NCBI GenBank assembly: GCA_022661535.1
Contig: JAKULF010000001.1
Span: 2,914,001-2,978,000 of the forward strand
Reading direction: 5' to 3'
Source: Eutypa lata
Taxonomy: Eukaryota > Ascomycota > Sordariomycetes > Xylariales > Diatrypaceae
DNA: 64,000 nucleotides
Positions 10,473 to 24,460 of this stretch are shown here, in pieces. Every line of letters begins with the position of its first letter. Positions within the stretch are counted from its first letter, which is position 1. The position numbers and the translations under genes were made by a program. Below the pieces are notes generated by a model. It ran no database searches and was not told where the DNA came from. It was given only the letters and a program-made list of their open reading frames with translations.

Positions 10473-12600
10473 TGTAAATTAGCTAGGAATGAATGGAAAG
10501 AAGCCAGTGGGCAATATTGGAACTTCGGCAAGATAGTAAGTATATGGTGACAATATATGGTCTATTTATGCTCTTCGCAAGCCCAACTCGGCCGAGGCTA
10601 TAATCAAGTATCTCCATCTTATTCTGTACGCCTAACGATACGTCTATCACTATCTACCAACGGTGAAGCACCAATACCTAGTCAACGTCGTTCACCATCA
10701 TACCTACCTTACTGTTACCGCCTAGCTTACGTTACTGCTGGCCCCGGCCGAGCCAGGTTGCAGAGCTGAGGCTATCCCAAGAAGGTTATTGGTGCCAGCA
10801 GACCTCGGCGCGAGGCAGCTTCAGCCCGGCATCTCGTGAGGCGAGGCAACTTTATTAGGTAGCCTAGAATCAGACCCTAGTGTTGCACCTTTACATAACC
10901 CGGGACGTGCCGTTCGGGAGTGGGGGGCCCTGCGGACACCGCCCTGTCGATCCAGCCTCCCTTTGCCCCCAAAAGGCTTGGTCGTGGTGGACTACTTATT
11001 TTTGTATAATTAGTGGAACCCTCGCAACCTCGGGGCAAGCCGTTAAAAACTTCTATGCGATATTTGAGAGTCTGAAGAAAGAAGGAGATGTCAGGTCGAA
11101 TTTTCCCTTGTGGATGTTTTTCCACAGATGTCCATTGAGTTATCACGGCCAAGCCGAACAATGAAGTGCAGTAGTTTGCGAGTGGACTACTGGCACGGAA
11201 GCATCCGTCCTAATTTATAGGTATACATAGCCCTTTACTTTGGAGCTATTGGGAGAATAGTCTTGCTTGCGTCCGTTACAGAACAACGGAAATGAGTAAG
11301 CAGGTATGCTGCGTCACGTTACTGGCTGATAGAATCTTCGAGTTTCTATATGGGGGTCGCTTGACTCCAAACTCGAAGTGGGACAAATTTCGATTTTTAG
11401 TCATATAAGGTAGGGGCTTATGTCCTCTTGTCCTAGGCATGGTGAATTTCTACAGCTTCATTAGACGAATTAGACTTAGGAGGCACTTTGAGAAATTTAC
11501 TAGATGGTTTTTGGTATGCGACAATGTAGAAACAGTGAGAAGTCGATGTTATCAACATGTAAATGACAATTTGGAGCGTGCAATTATTTTCGTCTACAGA
11601 GTGAATAACTGACAGGGAAGTGTTACGAGTAGTCGAGTGCCTCATCACCAGTTCTTGTTTAAGCAAATAACCTTGAGATAAATGATACTTACGCACTGCA
11701 GATTAAAGCTCACATACTGTTGGATGTTTCATGGTATGCATATAATACGAATGAGACCTTCAAGTGAAGTACAATATGATTATTAAGATATAAGAAAGTA
11801 AACAGGTACAAGTCCAACATAATTCCAAATCACATTGTAAAGTTTACAAGGATTCTGTTCCTTCCCCCTCAGGGGTCCAGTTTGTGGGGACGGATGCTTG
11901 TCTCATAGTCAGGCTTATATCAACAACTTATTTACATCGTTAATTCAACGACGGAATCCTTCCGTGTTTTATTGCGTCTGCAAAGATGTGGATTGTGCTA
12001 TACACGTACATTCTTAGCCAAACTACTTGTTTTGTAATATTGTGAAAGCCGCGGCGAGCGAAGACTGTCGCGGCAGTGTGGGACTGTCCCTGGAGGATGC
12101 TTGTTATCTCCCCTTACCCCTTGTCCTTCCGTGGATGACAAGGGCTCCGGGTTTAAGCTGTGTCAATGTATGTGAAAATTGTTGTATAGCAACATTAGGC
12201 AAGCGCTGCGATTAGCAACGTAATACCCCTCAGAATGCATTAATTCTGTTTACTAGGGAACGCGGCTTAAAATAAACCCTTTATAATCTTAAAAATTATG
12301 CACATTTTGGTCGTGTAAACATAAAATATTTCTTAGCAATCCCGAGTGCCAAAGCTATCTGAGATGGGCTGGCCTCAGGGCACCGGGCTCCAAATCATTA
12401 GTTACACAAATTACGTTAATTGGGAGAATTGACCGCGGCAAACATTTGTTGAGATGGATAAACAAATTTTATTCTTAATCTATGACGAAGAGGGATATGA
12501 TAGAGCACACCGATAGAACTATCTGGCCTATCAACCGATGACGTGTAGTTTAACAGGCCTGGGAGTGAAATGACCATTCTAGTTCCAGTATTTGAGTCCA
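10473..12600. other. 2.1 kb intergenic region, no gene seen
   Basis: The left end is the lipoxygenase promoter. Open frames on both strands around 10877-11164 mirror each other and show no homology I recognise, so I treat them as chance. No repeats of note. Confidence 0.45.
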
Positions 12601-13716
12601 TCATACCAATCTGGGAAACATGACTTCCGACAGATGGCTCGCCCTTCTGCGCTTCCGTCCCGATTTCGTAGTTGGCACCTCGCTCCGATTCCCACGGCGA
12701 CGTGCCCGCAACGCCAACTGATCAAGACCGCCAGCTGCAATAATCAATGAGGCCATAGCTAAAGGATCAAGATGACTACCAGTAGGGAAATTCTGTAGAT
12801 ACGACGGGTCATCGGGATCAGGGGTATTGCAGATCGGCGTCTCGTCGCCCGAAGATGGGCAAATGTCCACCGATTCGCGAGAAAGAAATCGGCGCTCCTT
12901 TCCGTCGGGGGGTGCTGGGAACTCGGTCCGTCTCGTGTAGGGAGAGATGCCCGAATAAAATCGACGGAGAAACCGAAGCATTCTGAAATCGCGAACTTTG
13001 AAATGAGACTTGTGGTGTCCGCGAGAGGAGGGGTTGTGGTCGTGCTTAAAATTAGATGTGACGGAAACTTTCGAAGGTGAAGGGGTGCCGACAACCTTAG
13101 ACATTGGCGAAACTGCTCTATTTGATTTATACGAACAGTTGAAAAGTTCAGGGCACGATTTGGTGGCTATTTCGTGTCTATCATCATAGGCGTATCTTTG
13201 TGCGAGGCTGGGAAACCGACTGTTATGAGCCAGTCCACCATCGTTACTATGATTCTCTTGACTAGCTATAGTGAAGTGCTCGAAGCATCTATGGGATGAA
13301 TGACTAGACATTGATACTTCGGTGATGTTATGCTGACGTCGCGGCTTTCTCTTAGGCAAACTTTTTGCCCAGTTGATGGTGGCGCGCTGATTGAAACTTG
13401 GCTTCGAGGCGTCTGTAGAAAATTTGATACTCGACCCTGAACTACTCGTGACCGCTACCGACCACCGAGAAGAGTCGGCACTGGACCGACGAACACTGAG
13501 AGGTCCATCTAGACCGATTGTGGTAGATAGCCAATTGGAGACTAGGTCGGTTTGAACCCCCCTATCTGATCTGTTTTCATGAGTTTCTGACAATACTGGC
13601 GTTACACTTGATGCTGTGAAGTAGTCTTCGGAACAGCTCTCTGAGGACCCGATTGATTTATGGTCGGACGGGGTTTTGGAGGCAGCCAGGAGTTGCGAGA
13701 CATGGTGCCTTTCCAT
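12601..13716 (-). CDS. serine-rich hypothetical protein
   Basis: A single long frame of 371 aa. The first half is Ser/Thr-rich and polar, probably disordered. The region around residues 250-275 is basic and aromatic (FKVRDFRMLRFLRRFY). A conserved-looking C-terminal block, DPLAMASLIIAAGGLDQLALRARRRG, is followed by a nuclear-localisation-like basic cluster (KSGRKRRR). I do not recognise a named family. The frame is closed by a stop only nine codons upstream of the chosen ATG, while another minus frame is open over 13602-13934 with plausible composition (PQTPAEKPKKRTVENRK), so an additional 5' exon joined by an intron is possible. Start is therefore uncertain. Confidence 0.6.
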   Translation of the reverse strand: MERHHVSQLLAASKTPSDHKSIGSSESCSEDYFTASSVTPVLSETHENRSDRGVQTDLVSNWLSTTIGLDGPLSVRRSSADSSRWSVAVTSSSGSSIKFSTDASKPSFNQRATINWAKSLPKRKPRRQHNITEVSMSSHSSHRCFEHFTIASQENHSNDGGLAHNSRFPSLAQRYAYDDRHEIATKSCPELFNCSYKSNRAVSPMSKVVGTPSPSKVSVTSNFKHDHNPSSRGHHKSHFKVRDFRMLRFLRRFYSGISPYTRRTEFPAPPDGKERRFLSRESVDICPSSGDETPICNTPDPDDPSYLQNFPTGSHLDPLAMASLIIAAGGLDQLALRARRRGNRSEVPTTKSGRKRRRASHLSEVMFPRLV

Positions 13717-15120
13717 TGCGAAGAGCCAGTGTCCGTCTTCCTATTCTCGACTGTTCTCTTCTTGGGCTTTTCGGCTGGGGTCTGAGGAGAGGCTTCTCCG
13801 GGATACTCTTGGACTGGCATCGACATCAGCGTGCTTTGGCCCGGCCGTTGATGACCCAGGAGCCAACTTCGGGGCCGTCTCGATGATGGCCAGTGGTCTT
13901 GTATGATCTGAGAGACACATCCTAATGGGAACATGGGTCTTGAATGATAGCTTCTTCTCGTTTACCGTTTAACTCTTGAAATGGGGAGCCAGTGTAGCTT
14001 GGAGTCAAAGACAGACCGCGACGTGTAATAAATATGGGAGCTACCTAAGTGATTGCTTAGGTAGCCGAGGAGAGTAGGAGTAGATAAGGGATAGTGATAG
14101 AGACACGTAGTCTTTAGGGTCGAGTCGGAGGATACGTTTCACAGTGATAAACGTGGTGAGTAATTCTGTTTACTAAACATCCAAGTTCGCAGAATGTGAC
14201 TCGGATCGTGTCATGAGGGATGTTGCAGGGTATTGAACACTATAATGCGCTTTCCACATGTGAACAGGGCAGGTATGATTTATGAAAAGCCTATAGGGTA
14301 TTACAACTGCTGGTGGCGGCAGGAGTAGTCAGTGCAGGGCCTCCAAGGAAGTCGTCATCATCCATTTAAAGTCACCTAAGAGCAGCCACCTACTATCTCA
14401 CGATAATTTATAATGTGAAATACTTTAATACTATGGCTTAGATAGGATCAACTAGTAACCACATAGTAGGTAAGGTGTACATTAGGTAGGTATATAGGTA
14501 AGAATAGGGGTTAGACCTACCTAGAGAGTTGAAACTCTCCGTAATCTCCTATCAGTCGGTATCTCCATATCACCCTACCTACATGTAGGTATGTATATAG
14601 GTGCATCATGACTATCATTTAAAGAAGCGCATATTGTGTATCTGGAACAGCTAGAAAGTGCTGGCGATGTTCTTTAGCATGCGATGCATCCTATCTATTA
14701 CGATCTTGACTTATGATTAGTGATGTCCTAGTTCCTTTATCGTCCGGGCCTCCGAGATGATTCACATCTTTTATTTATATGGAAACAATCAAATATCTAT
14801 AGAATTGAAATATCTCTTCAATACACGCAGTAAACACGATGGAAGTTACACCATGCTAGCATCGGTATGTATTTTGGCCATGTATCAATATACTCCATGA
14901 GGTAACTTGATTGGGCATCTGCCGATTTCGGGCGGTTTGATGGGGACTCCAGGGCTGCCAGGCTATTACCGGCCACTTATTGCCTCTAGTTAGCGCCCGT
15001 TAACCACAACGGACCTCGGCCCGGCAATGTCGTTGGACCACTACCTAGAACTACCCCGAACAAGATGAACGCACCTCAACCTTCCCCCCGCCTCCTGCGA
15101 ACCGGCTTTAGAGAGCAGCA
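13717..15120. other. intergenic region with TACCTA motifs and hairpin
   Basis: 1.4 kb between divergent genes. Contains a small perfect hairpin (14040-14065) and a cluster of TAGGTAGG / ACCTACATGTAGGT motifs at about 14465-14600. No coding potential that I can support. Confidence 0.45.
14040..14065. repeat. short inverted repeat, 10-nt arms
   Basis: GCTACCTAAG at 14040-14049 and its exact reverse complement CTTAGGTAGC at 14056-14065, separated by a 6-nt loop. Built from the same TACCTA motif that recurs in other intergenic regions. Confidence 0.85.
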
Positions 15121-16565
15121 ATGTTTCGATCAGCGATTCGACAGTGTTCCCGCCCCCTAGCCGCTTCACTGAGGTCGCCGAGAGCCATCGAAGCCCGCCG
15201 CTATGCCTCAACAACCTTCGACTGGGAGGACCCGCTAGCGAGCAAGACGCTACTTACCGAGGACGAGTTGGCTATATCGGAGACGGCTGAGAAATACTGC
15301 CAGGAGAGGTTACTGCCACGGGTTCTTCGTGAGTATTTACGGACTTAGTTTACCTAGCCAATATCCAATTGACTGTGTTTGGCATGGTTGCTAATTCGTG
15401 TGCATCTGCAGAGGCATATCGCGATGAACACTACGATCCCGAAATCCTACGCGAGATGGGGGAGCTGGGTCTCCTGGGCGCGAACCTCGAGGGATATGGC
15501 TGTGCTGGAGTTTCTACAGTGGCGTCTGGGCTGATCACGAGGGCGGTGGAGCGCGTCGACAGCGGCTATAGGTCCGGCATGTCGGTGCAATCGTCTCTCG
15601 TCATGGGTGGGATTCACGCGTTTGGAACGATCGAGCAGAAGGAGAAATACCTACCGGAAATGGCCAAGGGGAAACTGCTCGGCGCCTTCGGTTTGACAGA
15701 ACCGAACCACGGCAGCGACCCGGGCTCTATGGAAACGACGGCCAGGCCACACCCGTCTAAGAAGGGATACCTCCTTCTCAGCGGCTCCAAGACCTGGATC
15801 ACGAACTCGCCGATCGCCGATGTGCTCATGGTCTGGGCGAAGCTGCAGGAGACGGGCAAGATCAGGGGGTTCCTGGTCGATAGGAGAGAGTGCCCCCCAG
15901 GCACGCTGGATACCCCGCCGATTAAGAATAAAAATGGGCTCAGGGCTAGTATCACGGGCATGATTCAACTAGATGACTGCCCTATACCGGAGGCGAACAT
16001 GTTCCCGGATGTGGAGGGGCTCAAAGGCCCTTTCACATGCTTGAATAGCGCCCGCTACGGTATCGCGTTCGGCACGATGGGCGCCCTCGAGGATTGCATC
16101 GCGAGGGCTAGGACGTACGCCCTGGACCGGAAGCAGTTCAAGAATAACCCTCTCGCGAAGTACCAGCTGGTGCAGAAGAAGCTCGCAGATGCGGCGACGG
16201 ACGCCGCCTATGGAGTTCTAGCGGCGATCCAAGCCGGCCGCTTGAAGGATGAGGGCAAGGTCACCCCAGAGATGATCAGCATGGTGAAGAGACAGAACTG
16301 CGATAGGGCGCTGGTGAATGCTAGAGCGCTCCAGGAGATCTTCGGCGGGAATGCTGTTAGTGATGAGTATATGATTGGCAGGCACGTAGCGAACTTGTTT
16401 GTGACACAGACTTATGAAGGGCAAAGCGATATCCACAGTAAGTTCCCCTCACCGTCGTCACCCCCCTTCTCCCCACACAGGATTTGTTGTAAGTGATGGC
16501 TACTGATGAGTGGCATAGGTCTTATTATTGGGCGCGCAATAACGGGAGTACAAGCGTTTGCCTGA
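15121..16565 (+). CDS. glutaryl-CoA dehydrogenase, mitochondrial
   Basis: Three exons: 15121-15328, 15412-16437, 16519-16565 (both junctions phase 1), 426 aa; human GCDH is 438. The Arg/Ser-rich N-terminus (MFRSAIRQCSRPLAASLRSPR) is a mitochondrial targeting sequence. The protein is a flavin acyl-CoA dehydrogenase that oxidises and decarboxylates glutaryl-CoA to crotonyl-CoA in lysine and tryptophan breakdown. Family marks: GANLEGYGCAG, DSGYRSGMSVQSSLVM, FGLTEPNHGSDPGSM (FAD/substrate site), KTWITNSPIADV, and QTYEGQSDIHS with E405 as the catalytic base. The small last exon gives LIIGRAITGVQAFA, the expected C-terminus, and is missed if the frame is read through the intron. Confidence 0.94.
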
Positions 16566-18507
16566 TCAGGCACTATGTAGATCTAAAACAGATGTCACAT
16601 TGCCGCTACTTGCGATTTTCTCGTCAAAATCCAATGAGCCTTTGATATTCTAGACGAAACGGATGCATATGCCCACTTGTCTGCATGCAGTGACTTGCCC
16701 GATAGAAATTAACTCCAACGTGGACGTCGAGGATGCATATTTACATATAGTACATATATCGTGCTGCCCAAACCTCCGAGTGGAGCAGACTAATTACTTC
16801 AAAAAAGATTCTATGAGTAACTATTATCCACGAATCTCTACATTCGAACCAGGCGTCACCAGCCAATGCATATCTGAAATGGGTTATAACATCCTAATAT
16901 GGATCGATCATGATCCCAATACTGGACATAGTGGGCGCCGAGTCGCTGTCTTGCACACGTGGAAGACATCCCGAGTCAGCCGAGTACATAACTAGACGAT
17001 GATGCATCGTCCGTCATAGGAGGACCGTGAGGGTTGACCTTTTTTGGCGGGTTAGATATGCAGTCTGATAGTCGGGAAAAGCGGGACCCTTGCGGCGGGT
17101 TCAGAAGCTGAATCATTTGCTTCAAAGTAGGTACCCAGGTGGGTGACAGAAAAATTGGCGGACCTTACCTACACGGGTGGTATTGAAATCGCCAATTTTT
17201 ATGTCACCCACCTGGTACCTAACCTAACATTATCTCTGATTAATAAGTCGGGAACTGGTGATACGTGCAGGTGACTGACTAGGTACGAAGTGTCAGAGTG
17301 TGTATGTAGGTTCTTTTGCCGTTCACTGCTACTGTTACATGGTCTTCGCATAAGCCTAAAGCATAATTATTTGCCCGCTTTCTCGCTACCTACTTTCTAA
17401 TCAGGTATTTCAAATGGGAGGCTGTTGCATTCAACGTTGTTAGAATATTTAATATTATAGTAGAGGCCACCTGCCTACCTACATCCTACCTTGCACAAGG
17501 TACCTACATAGGCTGCAAATACTATATGTAGCATGTAATACAGTGGCGGTGGCGTAGTCGATAAAGTTACTGGCGACTAACTCATGTTACTAAGGTATCC
17601 GGCGCTTATCTAGTAGTAGAGTGACATAAGTGATCTGGAGGCAGATAAGAACTGTAGGTGCAGTGTACCTACTTCGTAGAGTGTAGCACTAACTATATGT
17701 ATGCTGTGTAAGCGATGTTTTTGCTTCGATATTAGGACGCCACAGTTAAGGCTCAGGCTGCTATTGGGCTGAAAAGTGCAAGTGATCTTTGTTGTTCTTG
17801 CAGCCTATCACGTATTTACTAACCACTGTTGTACAGAGGGTGAGTTTCTTTGTTTAACTGTTTAGGTACTTTGACATCCTTTGCCATCCTTGCTCTGCGC
17901 TTGTTTTCACTGGGTCCGAACCCAATCCCACTGTCCCATTCCAAGTTGCAGTGCCCCATTCCGTCACCCCCAAAGGGTCGTTTTCTCACTACCAGAGCCA
18001 CAACGGGCTTCCATTTTCTCCTTCCCTCTTCCCCCCCACTACGACCTACGCCAAACCAAATCTTCTTCTATACCCGAAACATTCATCATCTTTTCCATCT
18101 TCGATTCCGACAACGATAAAACTTACACTATTCACGAAATACATCACATCACCAATATCTATCGACATCGGGGCGACTGATTAATTAGTCACCTTTTCCT
18201 ACTGATCTTCTGGTTTGTACCCCCCGCTTCTTATCAAATCTACAACAATCTTTTCAAGGACTGTTCATTGTTGCATGCCCATCTAGCCTATCCATCTACC
18301 TACGCCTATTGTCCATTATCATCATTAACTACAAACACCTACCTATAAAACATATTTAAGAAGCCAGCCTTGTCCATCTCTTTCTTCTACTTTCCATTAC
18401 TAACCTTTCTAACATAATAAATAGTCGGTCTGCCCACAACTTACGGCGACGTCAGAAACAACGCAAAGTCAAGACAGACTCCGACATTCACCCTCCACAC
18501 CTCCACA
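16566..18507. other. intergenic region upstream of UBC4
   Basis: 1.9 kb. Contains the 17129-17220 inverted repeat and TACCTACC motifs near 17470-17505. The 3' half (about 17870-18507) is pyrimidine-rich and probably promoter plus 5' leader of the ubiquitin-conjugating enzyme gene. Frames there overlap each other with low-complexity content and I do not call them. Confidence 0.45.
17129..17220. repeat. imperfect inverted repeat, ~31-nt arms
   Basis: Left arm 17129-17160 and right arm 17190-17220 are reverse complements apart from one mismatch and one single-base gap, around a 29-nt loop. Outer ends read TAGGTACC/GGTACCTA. It could be a foldback or MITE remnant, or a transcribed hairpin; no target-site duplication is evident. 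Confidence 0.85.
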
Positions 18508-19613
<1,106 letters not shown>

Positions 19614-22603
19614 AATGTTGGTAATGACTGGGACAAGATATCGGTAGCTAAATGGATTTGAGATATACATTTCCCGCAGACTGCCAACTCGACTCTCGAG
19701 TTCTGAGGTCTTCATCGGTTCATCATTACGGTTTTGGGTTTCCTTTACAGAGCTACGCGCCGCACGAAAATGGCATGGGTGCCGTGGGCAGAGCTAATTG
19801 CGAGACAACGAGAATGAAGTTGATGAGGAATATGATATGTCATCATGGCTTTGACTTGACGTTGCACGGTTCTCGGCATCATACGGACCCGTGATCCGCC
19901 CCGGATTTACTATAATGAACATTTCAGTTCTCTATTCCCTCCAAATGAATTGTACTGTTCCCCGTGAAATGCTTCCCAGGTGATCGTACTGTCGGCGATA
20001 TCGATAAATACGGGTTTGAAATCTTATTACGCCATGTGATATTTGTTTTCCATGTTAAGAACAACACTTTGACCTACGTAGAGCAATACCTTTCATGTTA
20101 CCACAGGTTTGTGACGTTTCGTCATAGACTAGCATTCGCAACTTGTAATCTGCTTCATCAAGGTACTGATCTAGAACCCCGCGATACGTTTTCCTTTATA
20201 GTAAATAATGTCGGTGAGCTCAACTACTAGGATGCCAACTTGCTATTGGCCGGCGCCATAGGTTTCAAAGGAAGTTTTACGCTCTGGAAACGGCGTAGTA
20301 TTTCATATATGTACGTACGCACGTACGAAGTAGGTTGAAACATCCTGGTGATAGTTAAAATGCCGTTGTATAATTATTACCCATCAGAGACAGGAGTCGA
20401 TGATGGTCGCAAACAAACCTTGAGGCATGTGATTAATAAATATGGAGTTACGTGAACACCTACGATGACGATGGTGATGTCGGGCTTTCGGGCTTAACTA
20501 TCGGGCTGTTAACCCGTCACTTCACATGCCACTTCGTTTCATTGACTGCCAGTTCACTAACTATAGGTAACAGGTAGTTACTTCGTAGTCGGTCCCGTAG
20601 GCGCTTACTCGGCAAACTGGTCATGAGCAAGGACCACGACTCATCATATCATCAAGAAGCAGCAACAGTATGCTTGCTAGGTGTGTGTCTCGATTCTGTT
20701 ACAGAACCCAGACGAAACTTACCTGCGACGGGCGCGGCGCTGTCAGGGGGAAGCAAGTAAGCCAATTACAGCCTCTCTTTGCGGATTTAACCCTGGTTAG
20801 AACCCATTTTTAAACTCTTTGACAAGAGCAGAGGCCTATCAGATGCATGCAACCGCCAATTAGCGCCCATAGTGGACCAACAACACTCCCCTTCTCATCA
20901 TCCGCATGTGGTGGTGGGTTAACCTTTCTCGTTGAAAGAGTTGCTACTCTTCGAGAAGTTCAAGACATGCCCTTTTGAGAATTCGATTCCATTCGGCGGA
21001 TTTATTATAACTAAACTGCATTCTGCTGCGCTGCTGCGATCGGAGCTGGGATTCTGCATCTTAAAAGGTCTGATATCACAAGATGTGGATTTGCCATTGC
21101 GAAATAATCGTCCCATTACCCACCATCCTCGCACGAATCTCTGGCAAGATTCGTGGCTACCTACATACCTAGAGCTAGGTATTGTACTGTTACTCCCTAT
21201 GCACTGAGTAATAATACGATCTTACTGGCCAGTTGGCCCACGTTTTCACTTTCCTGAGACGATACGCGCGAGCGCGAGGACCTGTAATTCTGACAAATCC
21301 CCAATCGTGATGGTTGTCTTCCGGTAGAGCTTAACCAGGTCTAATGTCCAAATGAAAATGCGTAGCTTGCTCTAGGCAATAAGTAGCTAAAATAACCTCT
21401 AGACGTTGACAGATGACTGATGACGATAGTTAGTTATCCAGATCTAATCTTCAAATGGCGGCAATGCTTCCTGCTTTTTAGAGTAGTCCCACCTTTTAAC
21501 TACAAGTTATGTACCCCGGCTCACACTGAAATGTTCCTGCGTCCCCGCCAAGGCCCCTTTTGAGCCTCCCTACCTCCTTTCAGATTTTTGCCCACATTGC
21601 GGTTAACCATTTTCTCTAGGCTTGTTTCGAGATCGTCATGCTTCTACCAAATTTCGGTGCTGCGTCGAGGCCAGAGCCCCCTGTTTCTAGAGCACCTTAC
21701 TAGGCTCTAACAGTTCTGGTTCAAAGTATTCGCAACCATCATCCCCTGCTTCGTGAAATGTTCATGGTACCGTGTTGCTCTCCCTTTATGGAGGCACTTC
21801 CTTACTCTGTTTTTCATCGCCGTAAGTCGCAGGTACTAGACCGGCTTTCGTATCTACGTTTCATTGGGCCTGGCCATGTCTCTCCCTTGTACTTTCATCC
21901 CCATCCTCCTTAGTATTACTAGGCCCATCGGCCTCAGGAGGTACTGCGAGCTACCGTAACAGATTGGCCCGCTGGATGAGCTACAGAGCCGCCGGGCGTG
22001 GTCCATGTAGTTTGGTATGATCTACAAAAAATCGACTGATGTTTTCGCTTTTGGACCTTGGCGAGCTTCCATATCAGCCGTGCCGTTCCCACACCTCGAC
22101 TTTATGCATGAGCAAGCTGTGATCCCCCTCCTCTTCGTTCCTTTTCGAACCCCCACGAAGCAAATCATCGTTCTCTTCGTCGCTGGTTCGCCTTACGCCG
22201 CTTCGTCTGTTGACTGACTGACTGAATGACAGGCAGCTTTGTTTTGTTTGAATAATAGCCTTTCGTTTCTTGTAAAACAAACCTGCCAGACGTTATGAAT
22301 TAATAGTTGTGCGGCATTCGATTCTCAAACAAACACTCCTTTTCAGCAAACCTATTACTTTTTTTGCGCATTCAGCAGGCTCTGAATTAATTACTTGGAC
22401 GAACGAGAGAACGGCCTACCGATACGAGCTGGAAGAAAGAGACATTGTATAATTGAAGAGGCGGAGTCGGACGATTGAAAGGGTAGCATTCTGTGTTGGG
22501 GTGTTGGGTTGGTCTCGACGGCGCGTGGAAGGAAGTGTGTATCTTGGAACTGACTTTGGAACGAACCTAAACGAGCGGGTACTGGGACGGATACATTCTC
22601 AAA
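19614..22603. other. 3 kb intergenic region, no gene seen
   Basis: Downstream of UBC4 and upstream of noxB. A run of TACGTACGCACGTACG lies near 20310-20326. Several short frames exist on both strands but none has motifs, codon pattern or splice-consistent extension. The right end (about 22000-22603) is the probable noxB promoter and 5' leader. Confidence 0.45.
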
Positions 22604-24460
22604 ATGCAAGATTACGATTACTCGGAGAAGCCGACGGAGCGGTCAAGATGGACGCCATTAACGAGGATGCTGCTGTCGGGTGAGATGACACAGGAACGGC
22701 AGAAGGACTTGTCGGCAAGGGAAAAGTTCGACCGGTGGATGATCAACGAAGGTTATAGGAGATTGTGTGTATCCACTGTGAGTTGATCTGCATGGAAAAG
22801 TATACTAACGAGCCTGATGATAGTTTCGTCTTCGTCTTCATTGCCCTCCACGCCTTGGTGTTCTCCTTCGGTTTCGTCCACTACTCCCTCAAAGACAACC
22901 TGGCAAAAGCGAGAGATATCTTCGGGCCGACGTTGATGATTGCAAGGTCCGCTGCGTTGGTGCTCCACGTTGATGTGGCATTAATTCTCTTCCCCGTCTG
23001 CCGAACGTTCATATCATGGGCTAGACAAACGCCGCTGAACGGAATCATACAATTCGACAAGAACATCACCTTCCACATCACGACGGCTTGGTCGATCTTC
23101 TTCTTCTCCTGGGTCCACACGATCGCCCATTGGGTCAACTTCGGGCTGATCGCCGGCAAGAACAACTTGGGTTTCTACGGATGGTTGGTGGCCAACTTGG
23201 CGTCGGGCCCGGGTTGGACGGGGTATATCATGCTGATCGCGCTCTGCGGCATGGTGATGACATCGTACGAGAAGCCGCGACGAGCGAACTACGAGCGATT
23301 CTGGTATACGCACCACATGTTCATCATTTTCTTCTTTTTCTGGTCGATCCACGGTGCCTTCTGCATGATCCAGCCCGACTTCGCCCCCTTCTGCGTTTCG
23401 ATCGGCTCCAGCTCCATCGGGGTCTTCTGGCAGTTCTGGACGTGGGGTGGCTACGTATACCTGGCGGAGCGGGTCGCTCGTGAGCTGCGAGGACGCCACA
23501 AGACCTACATCTCGAAGGTCATCCAGCATCCGAGCAACGTCTGCGAGATCCAGATCAAGAAGGAACACACGAAGACGAGAGCCGGACAGTACATCTTCTT
23601 TTGCTGCCCCGAGGTGTCGCTGTGGCAATATCACCCGTTTACCCTAACGAGCGCCCCCGAGGAGGACTATATCTCGATCCACGTGCGTATGGTCGGCGAC
23701 TTCACGAAGCAGCTCGCCGCCACGCTCGGCTGTGAATTTGGCAAGGGCGGCAAGGACTCGTCGAAGGTGGTGGGAGTAGACGGGCAGAACAGCGAGGTAG
23801 ACCCGGCGCTGAAGCGGGTGTTACCCCGGGTGTACATCGACGGCCCTTTCGGGTCGGCCTCGGAGGACGTGTTCAAGTACGAGGTGTCGGTGCTATGCGG
23901 AGCGGGCATCGGCGTGACGCCGTTCGCGTCGATCCTCAAGTCCATCTGGTACCGGATGAACTACCCGCAGCAGAAGACGCGGCTGTCCAAGGTGTACTTC
24001 TTCTGGATCTGCCGCGACTTCGGCTCGTTCGAGTGGTTCCGGTCGCTGCTGCTGGCCATCGAGGCCCAGGACGTCGACGGCCGCATCGAGATCCACACCT
24101 ACCTGACGGCCAAGATCAAGGCCGACGACGCCACCAACATCATGATCAACGACGCCAACGCCGACAAGGACACCATCACGGGCCTCCGCAGCCCCACCAA
24201 CTTCGGCCGCCCCAACTGGGACATGATCTTCCGCGGCATCCGGAAGCTGCACTCCCCCGCCGAGGCCGGCGTCTTCTTCTGCGGGCCCAAGGGCCTCGGC
24301 AGCCAGCTGCACATCTTCTGCAATAAGTACAGTGAACCTGGGTAAGTTTTCCATCCCGTCCGTCCTCGGATTCGGGTCAAGTATGTTTGTCTGTGTATCT
24401 TGTGCTAACCCTCTTTCCTCATATAGTTTCTCCTTCGTCTGGGGTAAAGAGAACTTTTAA
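22604..24460 (+). CDS. noxB: NADPH oxidase NoxB (Nox2 type)
   Basis: Three exons: 22604-22764, 22824-24341, 24427-24460 (both phase 2), 570 aa. It is the gp91phox-like catalytic subunit that moves electrons from NADPH through FAD and two hemes across the membrane to O2, making superoxide; in fungi NoxB acts in spore germination, fruiting and host penetration. The N-terminal extension EKPTERSRWTPLTRMLLSG is typical of NoxB and absent from NoxA. Heme ligands are H138/H152 and H217/H230, with the 14 and 13 residue spacings seen in human gp91phox (H101/H115, H209/H222). The FAD site is HPFTLTS (324), the NADPH site GAGIGVTPF (413), and the C-terminus FSFVWGKENF. Intron 1 has an unusual GTGTGT donor. 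No EF hand is present. Confidence 0.95.

Noticed and set aside
10877..11164. Mirror frames on both strands of about 94 codons
   Set aside because: Opposed frames of equal length with no motif, no splice extension and a promoter-like location.
23014..23634. 206-codon minus frame inside noxB
   Set aside because: Shadow of the high-GC third-position coding of noxB; no motif of its own.
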